A DNA stretch of 64,000 nt from contig CM042692.1 in assembly GCA_023614405.1 (NCBI GenBank), positions 122,877,503 through 122,941,502 on the forward strand. Reading direction: 5' to 3'. The notes under the pieces are model-generated. The model worked only from the letters and a program-made list of their open reading frames with translations. It was not told the DNA's origin and did not search any database. A program made the position numbers and the translations under genes. Position 1 is the first letter of the stretch; each line of letters begins with the position of its first letter. This DNA is from Avena insularis (lineage: Eukaryota > Streptophyta > Magnoliopsida > Poales > Poaceae). Positions 55,748 through 64,000 of this stretch are shown in pieces.

Positions 55748-57256
55748 TGATACGGCCATTTTGCATCACTATTATATGTCTTAATTCACTATTATTCATT
55801 GATATATTTCGTATTGAGAGGTGATACTTATATTATTTCATCTATTTTTGCATGGCTGATGATTTTGGAGCATGGACCGCTGCAGTCAGGATTCCGATGG
55901 AAAAGGTGCTGTTTGGATGCAAAATTTGCGAAGATCAGAAAATCCGGGAAAATATACGGAAAATCCTATTTTTCCAGAAGACTCAGGATGCCAGAAGATG
56001 GAGTGGAGGTGTTCCACAGGGGGCCCACACCAACCCATGGCGTGGGCAGGCCTAGGCCGCTCCTGGGAGTGGTGTGGCCGCCCTGGCCCACTCCAGCCTC
56101 TCCCCTCTGGCGTATATCATCCCCACGAAACCCTAAGACTCAGGGAGTGACCACAGAAAGATTCCGCCGCCTCTGCAGGGCGGAAAACACCGAGAGAGAA
56201 AGATCTCTCCGACAGATAGATTTCTGCCAGGGAAGTTCCTTCTCGAAGAGGGGAGATCGCCTCCATCAACACCACCATCAAGCTAGACTTCATCAGGATC
56301 ATCATCATCACCACCATCATCACCATCAGCACCCTCATCACCATCTCCATATTGTTGTAACAATTGAGTTGAATCTTGCATAGTTCATAGGGGAAACTTT
56401 CCCGGTGTTGATTACTCTTTGTAGTTGATGCTATTGAGTGAACCATTGAATTATTGTTTATGTTCAGATTTTTATACATCATTATTTCATCTCTGATCAT
56501 GATCCATATGATGTCTTGTGAGTAGTTCGTTTTGTTCTTGAGGACATGGGAGAAGTCTTGTTGTTAGTAGTGGAGTTGCGTTGAGAAAGATTCAATAGAT
56601 TGTTATTTAAGTTGTGGTGTACTTCTTCTAGTGGTGTCATGTGAACATCGAGTACATGACACTTCACCTATATGGGCCTAGGGGAATGCATTGTGTATTT
56701 GGCTACTAATCGTAGGGGTTGCCGGAATGACAGAAACCTGAACCCTCGTTAGGAAACCATTGCACAAGGGACGTAAGGGTCTTAGAGTTTAAAGCTGTGG
56801 TTAGGTTTCTACCTTAATTACTTTCTTGTACTTATGGATGTTTGCAAGGGGTATAATCACAATTAGGTATTAGTCTTGGATGGGGCGGTACATTAGCACA
56901 GGTTCACCCGCACAACACTTAGCAAGCTAAAGAAGATTAATCAACTATATGAAGCGAAAGCACTTGACAGTCTTCCCTTGTGTCCTCGAGAACGTTTGGT
57001 CATCTTAAGTAATACAACCGGCTTGTCCTTTGCTGCATAAAGGATTGGGCCACTCGCTGCATTCATTCTTACTGTCTTTTATTTACTCGTACTTTGTTTA
57101 CTTGCTTTATCGAAAACTCCTAAAAATCCGTTTGCTAAGTATTTGCAGAGAATTCCTGATCCATACCACTAGCCAGCACCTTCTGCTCCTCGTTGGGTTC
57201 GACACTCTTACTTATCGAAAATACTGCGATACACCCCCTATACTTGTGGGTCATCA
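55748..57256 (+). repeat. 5' LTR of the 55748 element
   Basis: 1509 bp, TGATACGGCC...GGGTCATCA. It contains the GC-rich stretch (56020-56100) and a CAT/CAC-rich run (56291-56346). His-rich or Met/Asp-rich ORFs over that run are shadows. Confidence 0.92.
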
Positions 57257-57267
57257 AGACTATTTTC

Positions 57268-57286
57268 TGGCGCCGTTACCGGGGAG
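57268..57286 (+). other. Primer-binding site of the 55748 element
   Basis: TGGCGCCGTTACCGGGGAG, 11 bases after the LTR. Confidence 0.85.
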
Positions 57287-57370
57287 TGAAGCGCTATTGG
57301 AGAGTGGAACTGGTAAAGGAAACTTCTACTATGAGTATTGTTTACTTCTGCTAGTTGCTTTATTTTTGTT

Positions 57371-58785
57371 ATGGATAATTCGTTGTGTTTCTTATTTGGT
57401 AAGGCTACTACCACTGCTAAGGTAGTAGATAAGCCACCACCTGCTGAGAAAGATGTTTTCAAAATACCTACAAGAATTATTGATCGTGTTATGGATAACT
57501 ATTATGTTGGGGATGGAACTGTCCATCCCGGTGATCATTTACTCTTTATACACGAATTGTGCGGGTTGTTCAAGTGTGCAGGTATTACTACAGATCAAGT
57601 TAAGAATAAGTTATTCTCATTATCACTGAAAGGAAGAGCTGAGGAATGGTATAATCTGCTGAAAAATGGTCAAGCTCTGGAATGGGAGGAAATAGTGCCT
57701 CTCTTTTATTCAAAGTTTTATCCTCCTAGTGAGATTCATAAAGATCGGAATCAAATATACAACTTTTGGGCCTCTTGATGGAGAGAGTACATCTCAAGCT
57801 TGGGGGAGATTGAAGTTACTAATGCTCAAATGTCCCATTCATGAGCTCCCCAACAATATTATTATCAACAACTTTTATGCAAGGCTCCCTCTACATGATA
57901 AAGATTTATTGGATGTTTCTTGCGCTGGATCATTCACTCGCATGGAAGAAGAAGCTAAATGGGACCTTCTAGATCATATTCAAGATAATGCTGAAGCTTG
58001 GGAGAATGACAAAGGTAGAAAGTCAGGTATAAATTACGATTATGAATGCATTGAATCTTTTATGGGAACTGATGACTTTCAAAATATTAAAAATGCTTAT
58101 GGTCTAGACTCTCAAGCTATTGCTTCTTATTTTAAGCCTTTTGCTTCCTATATTGAAGTGCCTAAAAAAGAAGTGGAATAAGTATCATGAGCCTTATAAA
58201 GATATTGCTAAGAGTGTTCCCTCAAGAAATACTGAAGTTTATACTGCTAATCATGTTTTACCTGAACCTTATATTGAGAAAATGCCTTTTCCAGTTAAGG
58301 TAAAGGAACATTCTATGATAGCTAGTATGGTTAATGAAAGTACTAGTAAAGCTATTGAACCTGATAAACAAATGGTTGATGAACCTATAGTAGCAAATGT
58401 GAAAGACTTTGTCACTAAGTATGAAAAAGAGGGACACACTATCCTTTGTAAGGATACCTCTAATATTGTTTCACAAAGTAGTGTTATGAGAGCTAGTATT
58501 CCTGTGTTTTCTGTTAGAATAAGTGATCATTGCTATGATGGTTATTGTGATAGCTATGTCGTTAAGTTTATGCATGATACTGAAAGCTACTATGAGAGAG
58601 GGAAAAGTGTTCTTATGCATCTCAATAATATCAAGTTTCCTTGTTTTATGCTGAAAGTTTTTATGTTGCGTTTCTTTTGCCTTCTTATGCAAGTTGCCCT
58701 TGGTTTCAATAACTTGTTTGTTTACAAAATCCCCTTGCATAGGAAGTGGGTTAGACTTAAATGTGTGGGTGTTTTTGCTTCTTAA
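57371..58785 (+). pseudogene. Gag and truncated protease of the 55748 element
   Basis: ATG at 57371. Three frames carry successive parts: 57371-57778 (MDNSLCFLFGKATTTAKVVD, then HPGDHLLFIHELCGLFKCAG, LFSLSLKGRAEEWYNLLK, the gag domain), about 57760-58181 (STSQAWGRLKLLMLKCPIHE, FYARLPLHDKDLLDVSCAGSF) and about 58170-58785 (PEPYIEKMPFPVKVKEHSMI). Frameshifts lie near 57760 and 58170. The last frame reaches ASIPVFSVRISDHCYDGYCD, the lead-in to the protease active site, then switches to unrelated sequence (SYVVKFMHD) where the catalytic loop should continue. The junction near 58550 therefore marks the deletion that removed protease and pol. Not functional. Confidence 0.78.
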
Positions 58786-59912
58786 TGCTCTCTTTTGCTT
58801 CAATTTATATCCCTATGAGAGCTTCTTCAAAATTATCATGCCCATCTTAATGGCTATAAAGAAAGAGCTTTATGGGAGACAACCCAATTTGTTTTTGCTT
58901 TTAGTTTGTTTTTGTTTCTTTGAGTCTTGGAAGTTATTACTTCGGAAATAACCGCTCCTTATCCGTTTTGTTTGGTTTTTGTGTCAAGATCAACCTCTAA
59001 TGAGAGAGAAGTAAGATTTGGGGAAGTTGCTGTCCCGAAACAGATTTTTGTGCTTCACCGTAAAAATTCGTGAGAGATATCTGTATGTCGGATTGAGCTG
59101 TCATTTTTTGCGCTTCTTCCCCAGGTTGTTGTTTAACTTTCGTTAGTTTTGCACTTTTTTATTTGAGAAACAGAAGATTTTCCAAAAAATTGATCTTTAC
59201 CTGCTGGTCTGTTTTGACTGATTTTGCCAATCTTGCATTTGCTTCTTTATTCGATTTCCTTTTTGAATTCTTTTTGGGTTTTCAGAAGGAGCTGCTACAG
59301 TAGCTTATGTTTTGATGGTTTTCAGTTGAAGTTGGACTCAAAAGGTTTTATCACTTCTTATATACTAATGTTGCTAATGAGAACTGTGTGGAGTTTTGTG
59401 TGAAAGAAATTCCCAGGAAGTGGAGACAATGGTGTAATAAGGAAGAGAAAGGTTTTATGACTCAATTAATAAGTATATGAAGATGAAGATATCGATGATA
59501 TTCAAGAGATGACCCTGAAAGAATCTACTAGATACCAAATCCAGAGACCTGCAGAGTCCGTGTTCAAATAGGTAATAGTTCTGGTAAGAAAAGTTCCACG
59601 AAAATACAATCCAACTATATTTTTGCAGTTTTCAGTCAATAAGGAAAGTTTCGAAGCGAAAAAGGGACGGAACCGGAGCCAGGGTGGCCCACACCACCCC
59701 ATGGTGCGGGCCCACCCTTGGCCGTGCCACCAGGTGGTGAGGCCACCCAGGACTCCGCCTCCGACCCGTTTTCTCCCAGTACCTTCCTTTTGACATGGAA
59801 CTTCGTAATATATAACCCCCGGATCTCCCAAGGTCCGTATATCGTGTTTTCGTCGTGTTTTTGTTTCGATCTGTTTCTGTCAGGACATACTCTTTGAAAG
59901 CTTAGAAGCACA
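58786..59912 (+). other. Leader between deleted pol and the 3' ORF
   Basis: No coding sequence. The A-rich stretch and the GC-rich inverted-repeat-like part (59675-59760: 'ggtggcccacaccacccc', 'gtgccaccaggtggtgaggcc') resemble the same region in this element's LTR (62625-62710) in order and content. A TATA box and the ORF follow. Confidence 0.5.
59809..59815 (+). promoter_or_regulatory. Possible internal TATA box for the 3' ORF
   Basis: TATATAA lies 98 bases before the ATG at 59913 and about 50 bases after the GC-rich stretch. It suggests that the downstream ORF has its own promoter. Inference from motif and spacing. Confidence 0.45.
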
Positions 59913-60440
59913 ATGGTGTCCGCCAAGGATAAAGGGAAGGAGCCCATGGAGGAAGACCTCCAAGACCCCGGGAAGGAGAAGGAGATCAAGAGTGAAGGTG
60001 AAGAGGAGCAAGGCCAACGTCCGCATACCGACACCACCATTGCAAGCATTGGAGTTGTGAAACCTGCCAAGATCAGAAGGACTGCACGGATGCAGACTGG
60101 GGGGAAAGCTCCTTGTCACAGTTTGGCTCCACGGTCACTTCCTCCACCCACCAGGAATCCTTTCCATACCCTTATCCATGAGCATCAATACCAGAATATG
60201 CCCAAGGAGAAATTACCCTCCAATTGGGATTTTCCTCGTTCTAGCCATGCAGGAAAAGAAGACTTCAAGGAGGAAGAGTGGGGAAAGAATAACAAGAGCT
60301 GGAATTCTCAACCCGACATGATCATGAGCCGCATTGAGCAAAACTCACAGCTTATTCATAATTTCACCCTCGAGGTTGAGGACTTGGGGAAACTGATCAG
60401 AGAGCTCATCGAGAGGATACCACCACCACCTAAGGAGTAA
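59913..60440 (+). CDS. Intact 175-aa ORF of unknown function in the 3' half of the pol-less element
   Basis: Open frame from ATG to TAA. Residues 1-35 are charged, Lys/Glu-rich (KDKGKEPMEEDLQDPGKEKE), 45-75 are basic with Arg/Lys clusters (KPAKIRRTARMQTGGK), the middle is Pro/His/Ser-rich (PRSLPPPTRNPFHTL), and residues about 138-168 form an amphipathic helix likely to be a coiled coil (IEQNSQLIHNFTLEVEDL, then LIRELIERI). It ends PPPPKE. No signal peptide, membrane segment or enzyme motif. It occupies the same place as ATHILA ORF-1 in the 24447 element but is not recognisably similar. A 528-bp frame kept open in a broken element suggests it mattered recently, or chance in a young copy. Role unknown; a nucleic-acid or gag-binding protein is speculation. 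Confidence 0.6.
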   Translation: MVSAKDKGKEPMEEDLQDPGKEKEIKSEGEEEQGQRPHTDTTIASIGVVKPAKIRRTARMQTGGKAPCHSLAPRSLPPPTRNPFHTLIHEHQYQNMPKEKLPSNWDFPRSSHAGKEDFKEEEWGKNNKSWNSQPDMIMSRIEQNSQLIHNFTLEVEDLGKLIRELIERIPPPPKE

Positions 60441-62348
60441 TTCGTCATCAGGTTTGGCATCCCCTTGGTTTGTTCCAAGCTTGGGGGAGTGCCACGGTAT
60501 CATATCACTCTCTTCTATCTTTTTACCTTATTAGTAGAGTCATATCATGAATAAGAGGAGTTATTATGTAGTATGGTTTGCATTATGGAAGTGTCCCCTC
60601 TCTCGTTAGATTTGTATCCCTTGGTGTGAGTTTCTGTTATGGAATATTAATGAGAAGTTCTATCATTCACTCTTTTGCATAGCTTATGTTAGTTTTCAAT
60701 TCGTGGTTATATGATTGATCTTGTTGTTAGTATTGGTATCACTTTGGGATCATTGAGTTAATTTAGTTGGTTTTGGCAAACCTGTCTCGGTTAGTAGCAA
60801 CACCCTTTTTGAGAGTTGAAAAGAAAAAGATAGTAGTACTCTAAAGAAAAATAATTTCATCATCTTTATTTCTTGATTTGCTCATAAGTCTAGTATTCTC
60901 TAGTTAAGATCTTTTGTGCTTCCAAGGAAGATTGCATGTTTGTCTTTATCATTTGTATGTTTGGTTGTTTCCTTCAACTCTTGTACTTGCTACCCAGCCT
61001 TGCTAGCCAAAAACCTGTACTGAGAGGGAATTCTTCTCGTGCATCCACCTCCTTTAAACCAAAACCTTTGCCATTTGTGTCCACCATACCTACCTAGTAG
61101 CATTATTGCTATTCCAAGTAAATTCCTATTTTGTCTACCTCCAAAATTAAACTTGTTATGTGAAAATTAGTGATTAAAGCTCTCACGAACTTGATGGCAC
61201 ACTTTACTTTCTTGCATTTAATAAACTTGAACCATTGGGTCCTTCTTTGTTAGATATGTCGTCGCTTTATGAGTTGAAGTTAATAACCATGTATCATGGG
61301 GACCGCTTTCAACACTTCATTGGTACTTGTACCTAGTTGATATCATGTTCTTTTGCTTATGGATCCCGACGGTGTGAAATAAAAGTGGAACTTGTAAGAT
61401 CATGGAGTTTATATGTGTGTTAGAGAAACGCCTGGGCCGCTAGCCTAAGCCATGCCTAATCATGGTGGAAACTTGCAGCATAACTATAGTGAGCATTCTA
61501 TGAAGCATCCTCAATAAAAACCTATGCAAATAGCAAATAAAAAGATCGCTGTGATGCTTACTGTCTGCTTGTCTTGTCATTTTGATTATGGGATAGCTCC
61601 TGTGTCATGTGCAAGGGGTACCCCGTTGGCGGTTCTCAATGATACGCATGTATTTACAAGGACGAGAGCTTGCTCGTGACTGAAGTTGAGTAGCATGAGG
61701 ATCGATACTCATAAGTAAGGGGCATGAGATTTCAACTTATAACTTGTAAAGCATATCCTCTTAGTTGTGTCACTTTAACCTTAATCACCAAAAGATGCCT
61801 ATGATAGGGGCAATGAGAGCTGAAAGCTAGTAAGTATCATAATTTTTGGGAGCTCTTTATGAGACTTGCAATCCATGCTTCCCTCTTTGAAGGGCCTTTC
61901 TTTTACTTTGTAGTTGAGTCAGTAAACCTACTCCCTTCTATCTCAGCAAGTATTTTGAGTTGTTGTGTTTCATTCATTCATATGATGATTTATTCACTCA
62001 TGTTTCTTATGTTCCTTGCTTTGTGCATTGCTCTTATCTTGATGTTTACTACTTTGAAAGCTATCATTGAAAAAGCCAGCTATTTGTGAACTCCAGCAAA
62101 TTATCAACTATACTTCGACCAAGAGCTAAGTTTGCCATTACCAATTATGATTCACTTTATGTATATTTATTGTGTTTCCTTTACTCATTACAAGTTGAGT
62201 TATATAATAGTGAGTTTTCTTCTATTATGATCTATGTATTTGATGAATGTGATGCTTCTGTCCGTATTCTTTTATTGACTCTTCACTCCATAAACTTGAG
62301 GTCATGTTTATTGAGCTCAGTTTCGCTTGGGGACAAGCGAAGTCTAAG
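60441..62348 (+). other. Conserved non-coding 3' domain of the 55748 element
   Basis: No supported ORF. The part from about 61080 to 61760 is clearly homologous to 31410-32200 of the other Athila-type element, including an identical 38-base block at 61611-61648. Short ORFs near 61859-62397 are Leu/Phe-rich shadows. Confidence 0.65.
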
Positions 62349-62360
62349 CTTGGGGGGAGT
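62349..62360 (+). other. Polypurine tract of the 55748 element
   Basis: The purine-rich stretch (CTTGGGGGGAGT) ends directly at the 3' LTR. Confidence 0.8.
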
Positions 62361-63874
62361 TGATACGTCCATTTTGCATCACTATTCTATGTCTTAATTC
62401 ACAATTATTCATTGATATATTTCGTATTGAGAGTTGATACTTATGTTATTTCATCTATTTTTGCATGGTTGATGACTTTTGGAGCATGGACCGCTGTAGT
62501 CAGGATTCTGATGGAAAAGGTTCTGTTTGGAGGCAAAATTCGCGAAGAGTAGAAAATTCGGGAAAATATACGGAAAATCCTATTTTTCCAGAAGAGTCAG
62601 GATGCCAGAAGATGGAGTGGAGGTGGGCCACAGGGGGCCCACACCACCCCATGGTGCGGGCAAGCCTAGGCCGCGCCTGGGAGTGGTGTGGCCGCCCTGG
62701 CCCACTCCAGCCTCTCCCCTCTGGCGTATATCATCCCCACGAAACCCTAAGACTCGGGGAGCGACCACAGAAAGATTCCGCCGCCTCTGCGGGGCGGAAA
62801 ACACCGAGATAGAAAGATCTCTCCGGCAGACAGATTTCTGCCGGGGGAGTTCCTTCCCGTAGAGGGGAGATCATCGCCATCAACACCACCATCAAGCTGG
62901 ACTTCATCGGGATCACCATCATCATCATGACCACCATCATCACCATCAGCACCCTCATCACCATCTCCATATTGCTGTAACAATTGAGTTGAATCTTGCA
63001 TAGTTCATAGGGGAAACTTTCCCGGTGTTGATTACTCTTTGTAGTTGATGCTATTGAGTGAACCATTGAATTATTGTTTATGTTCAGATTGTTATACATC
63101 ATTATTTCATATCTGATCATGATCCATATGATGTCTTGTGAGTAGTTCGTTTTGTTCTTGAGGACATGGGAGAAGTCTTGTTGTTAGTAGTGGAGTTGCG
63201 TTGAGAAAGATTCAATCGATTGTTATTTAAGTTGTGGTGTACTTCTTTTAGTGGTGTCATGTGAACATCGACTACATGACACTTCACCTATATGGGCCAA
63301 GGGGAATGCATTGTGTATTTGGCTACTAATCGTAGGGGTTGTCGGAGTGACAGAAACCTGAACCCCCGTTAGGAAACCATTGCACAAGGGATGTAAGGGT
63401 CTTAGAGTTTAAAGCTGTGGTTAGGTTTCCACCTTAATTACTTTCTTGTACTTATGGATGTTTGCAAGGGGTATACACAAGTATGTTTTAGTCTTGGATG
63501 GGGCGGTACATTAGCACAGGTTCACCCACACAACACTTAGCAAGCTAAAAAAGATTAATCAACTATATGAAGCGAAAGAACTTGACAGTCTTCCCTTGTG
63601 TCCTCGAGAACGTTTGGTCATCTTAAGTAATACAACCGGCTTGTCCTTTGCTGCATAAAGGATTGGGCCACTTGCTGCATTCATTCTTACTGTCTTTTAT
63701 TTACTCGTACTTTGTTTAATTGCTTTATCGAAAACCCCTAAAAATCCGTTTGCTAAGTATTTGCAGAGAATTCCAGATCCATACCACTAGCCAGCACCTT
63801 CTGCTCCTCGTTGGGTTCAACACTCTTACTTATCGAAAATACTGCGATACACCCCCTATACTTGTGGGTCATCA
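62361..63874 (+). repeat. 3' LTR of the 55748 element
   Basis: 1514 bp, TGATACGTCC...GGGTCATCA, with the GC-rich stretch (62625-62710) and CAT-rich run (62912-62972). Confidence 0.93.
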
Positions 63875-63879
63875 GCCGC
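63875..63879. repeat. Target-site duplication of the 55748 element, right copy
   Basis: GCCGC, identical to 55743-55747. Confidence 0.88.
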
Positions 63880-64000
63880 CTGTAGCATCGTCACCAACGA
63901 GCTCGCGCCGCACCGTTCGGTCCCCTCGCTGTAGTATAAAAGGAGGCATCCCCTGCCTCATTTCTCCACACCCCAGCACTCACCACTCCTCACTGATCCT
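63880..64000 (+). repeat. 3' LTR of the chromovirus, continuation
   Basis: Matches about 37705-37800 of the 5' LTR, including TATAAAAG (63935-63942), and runs off the window. Confidence 0.85.
63935..63942 (+). promoter_or_regulatory. TATA box in the chromovirus 3' LTR
   Basis: TATAAAAG, same context as 37729-37736. In a 3' LTR it could drive transcription into flanking DNA. Confidence 0.5.

Larger units (their letters stand above)
55748..63874 (+). mobile_element. Second pol-less Athila-type element, carrying a different 3' ORF
   Basis: 8127 bp, LTRs 55748-57256 and 62361-63874, GCCGC duplications, primer-binding site and polypurine tract. Internal content: broken gag running into a protease truncated at its active site (57371-58785), a leader with LTR-like GC-rich stretch and a TATA box, an intact 175-aa ORF (59913-60440) and a conserved non-coding 3' domain. 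No RT, RNase H or integrase. It is one of the youngest layers in the window since it interrupts the chromovirus LTR. The LTRs show about 15 differences in the first 200 bp but fewer later. Confidence 0.88.
36486..64000 (+). mobile_element. Tekay-type chromovirus (Ty3/Gypsy) with ~4-kb LTRs, interrupted twice
   Basis: 5' LTR 36486-40438, TGGTATCAGAGCC primer-binding site, an extra ORF before gag, gag with CCHC knuckle, protease, RT, RNase H, integrase and C-terminal chromodomain, then the 3' LTR from 54555. The Copia element 45731-54055 lies in the integrase end, and the Athila-type element 55748-63874 lies in the 3' LTR, which resumes at 63880 and runs off the window. Long LTRs, chromodomain and upstream ORF fit the Tekay/RIRE3 group. 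LTR termini have lost the TG start (AG in the left, TT in the right copy), and pol has many stops, so it is an old, dead copy. Its 3' target duplication is outside the window. Confidence 0.85.

Noticed and set aside
56117..56500. Met/Asp-rich minus-strand ORF and His-rich plus-strand ORF
   Set aside because: Both are translations of a CAT/CAC-rich run in the LTR, also at 62912-62972.

Overview
This is plant nuclear DNA, almost certainly from a grass and probably a Pooideae grass (the group of wheat, barley, oat and ryegrass). The evidence is the repeat content: a BARE/WIS/Angela-like Copia element, Athila-type elements whose LTRs start TGATACGTCC, a Tekay-type chromovirus with LTRs of almost 4 kb, a Tat-lineage Gypsy element and a CACTA transposon, all nested in one another. 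I see no ordinary host gene, no rRNA or tRNA gene and no CRISPR array. The species cannot be fixed from the window alone.

Layout. (1) 1-20804: the 3' part of a decayed CACTA DNA transposon, read on +. It holds a TNP2 transposase remnant (630-1640), a second Transposase_24-type gene cut in two (1741-2250 and 16785-19850), and a block of 35-bp subterminal repeats ending in TAGTG (20350-20804). (2) 2251-16784: a Tat-lineage Ty3/Gypsy element on the minus strand, inserted in that second gene. It has gag-protease, RT, RNase H, an additional RNase H and integrase, all with breaks. On its opposite strand it carries a separate multi-exon gene (3199-6615). A truncated LTR element (about 9693-12201) is nested in its pol. 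(3) 20805-24446 and 34123-36485: old sequence with a decayed Myb/SANT-like transposon-associated gene and long-LTR remnants. It is split by (4) an Athila-type element, 24447-34117, flanked by a perfect TGGTG duplication. This has an open 719-aa gag, a protease and an ATHILA ORF-1 gene but no RT, RNase H or integrase. (5) 36486-64000: a Tekay-type chromovirus with an extra upstream ORF, gag, pol and a chromodomain. Its pol is split by an Angela-like Copia element (45731-54055, GACCT duplication). Its 3' LTR is split by a second pol-less Athila-type element (55748-63874, GCCGC duplication). The window ends inside that LTR.

How the parts relate. Most genes are broken by stops, frameshifts or insertions, so the window is mainly a record of layered insertions. 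Exceptions are the intact gag of the 24447 element and the intact 175-aa downstream ORF of the 55748 element. The two Athila-type elements lack pol and would need enzymes in trans. They nevertheless share a strongly conserved non-coding 3' domain, including a 38-bp identical block, and each has a downstream ORF preceded by an LTR-like GC-rich leader. With the antisense gene of the Tat element, these are the most interesting signals here. Boundaries given to the base come from TG...CA ends, target-site duplications and primer-binding sites read directly. Family assignments rest on recognising protein motifs by eye, without database searches.
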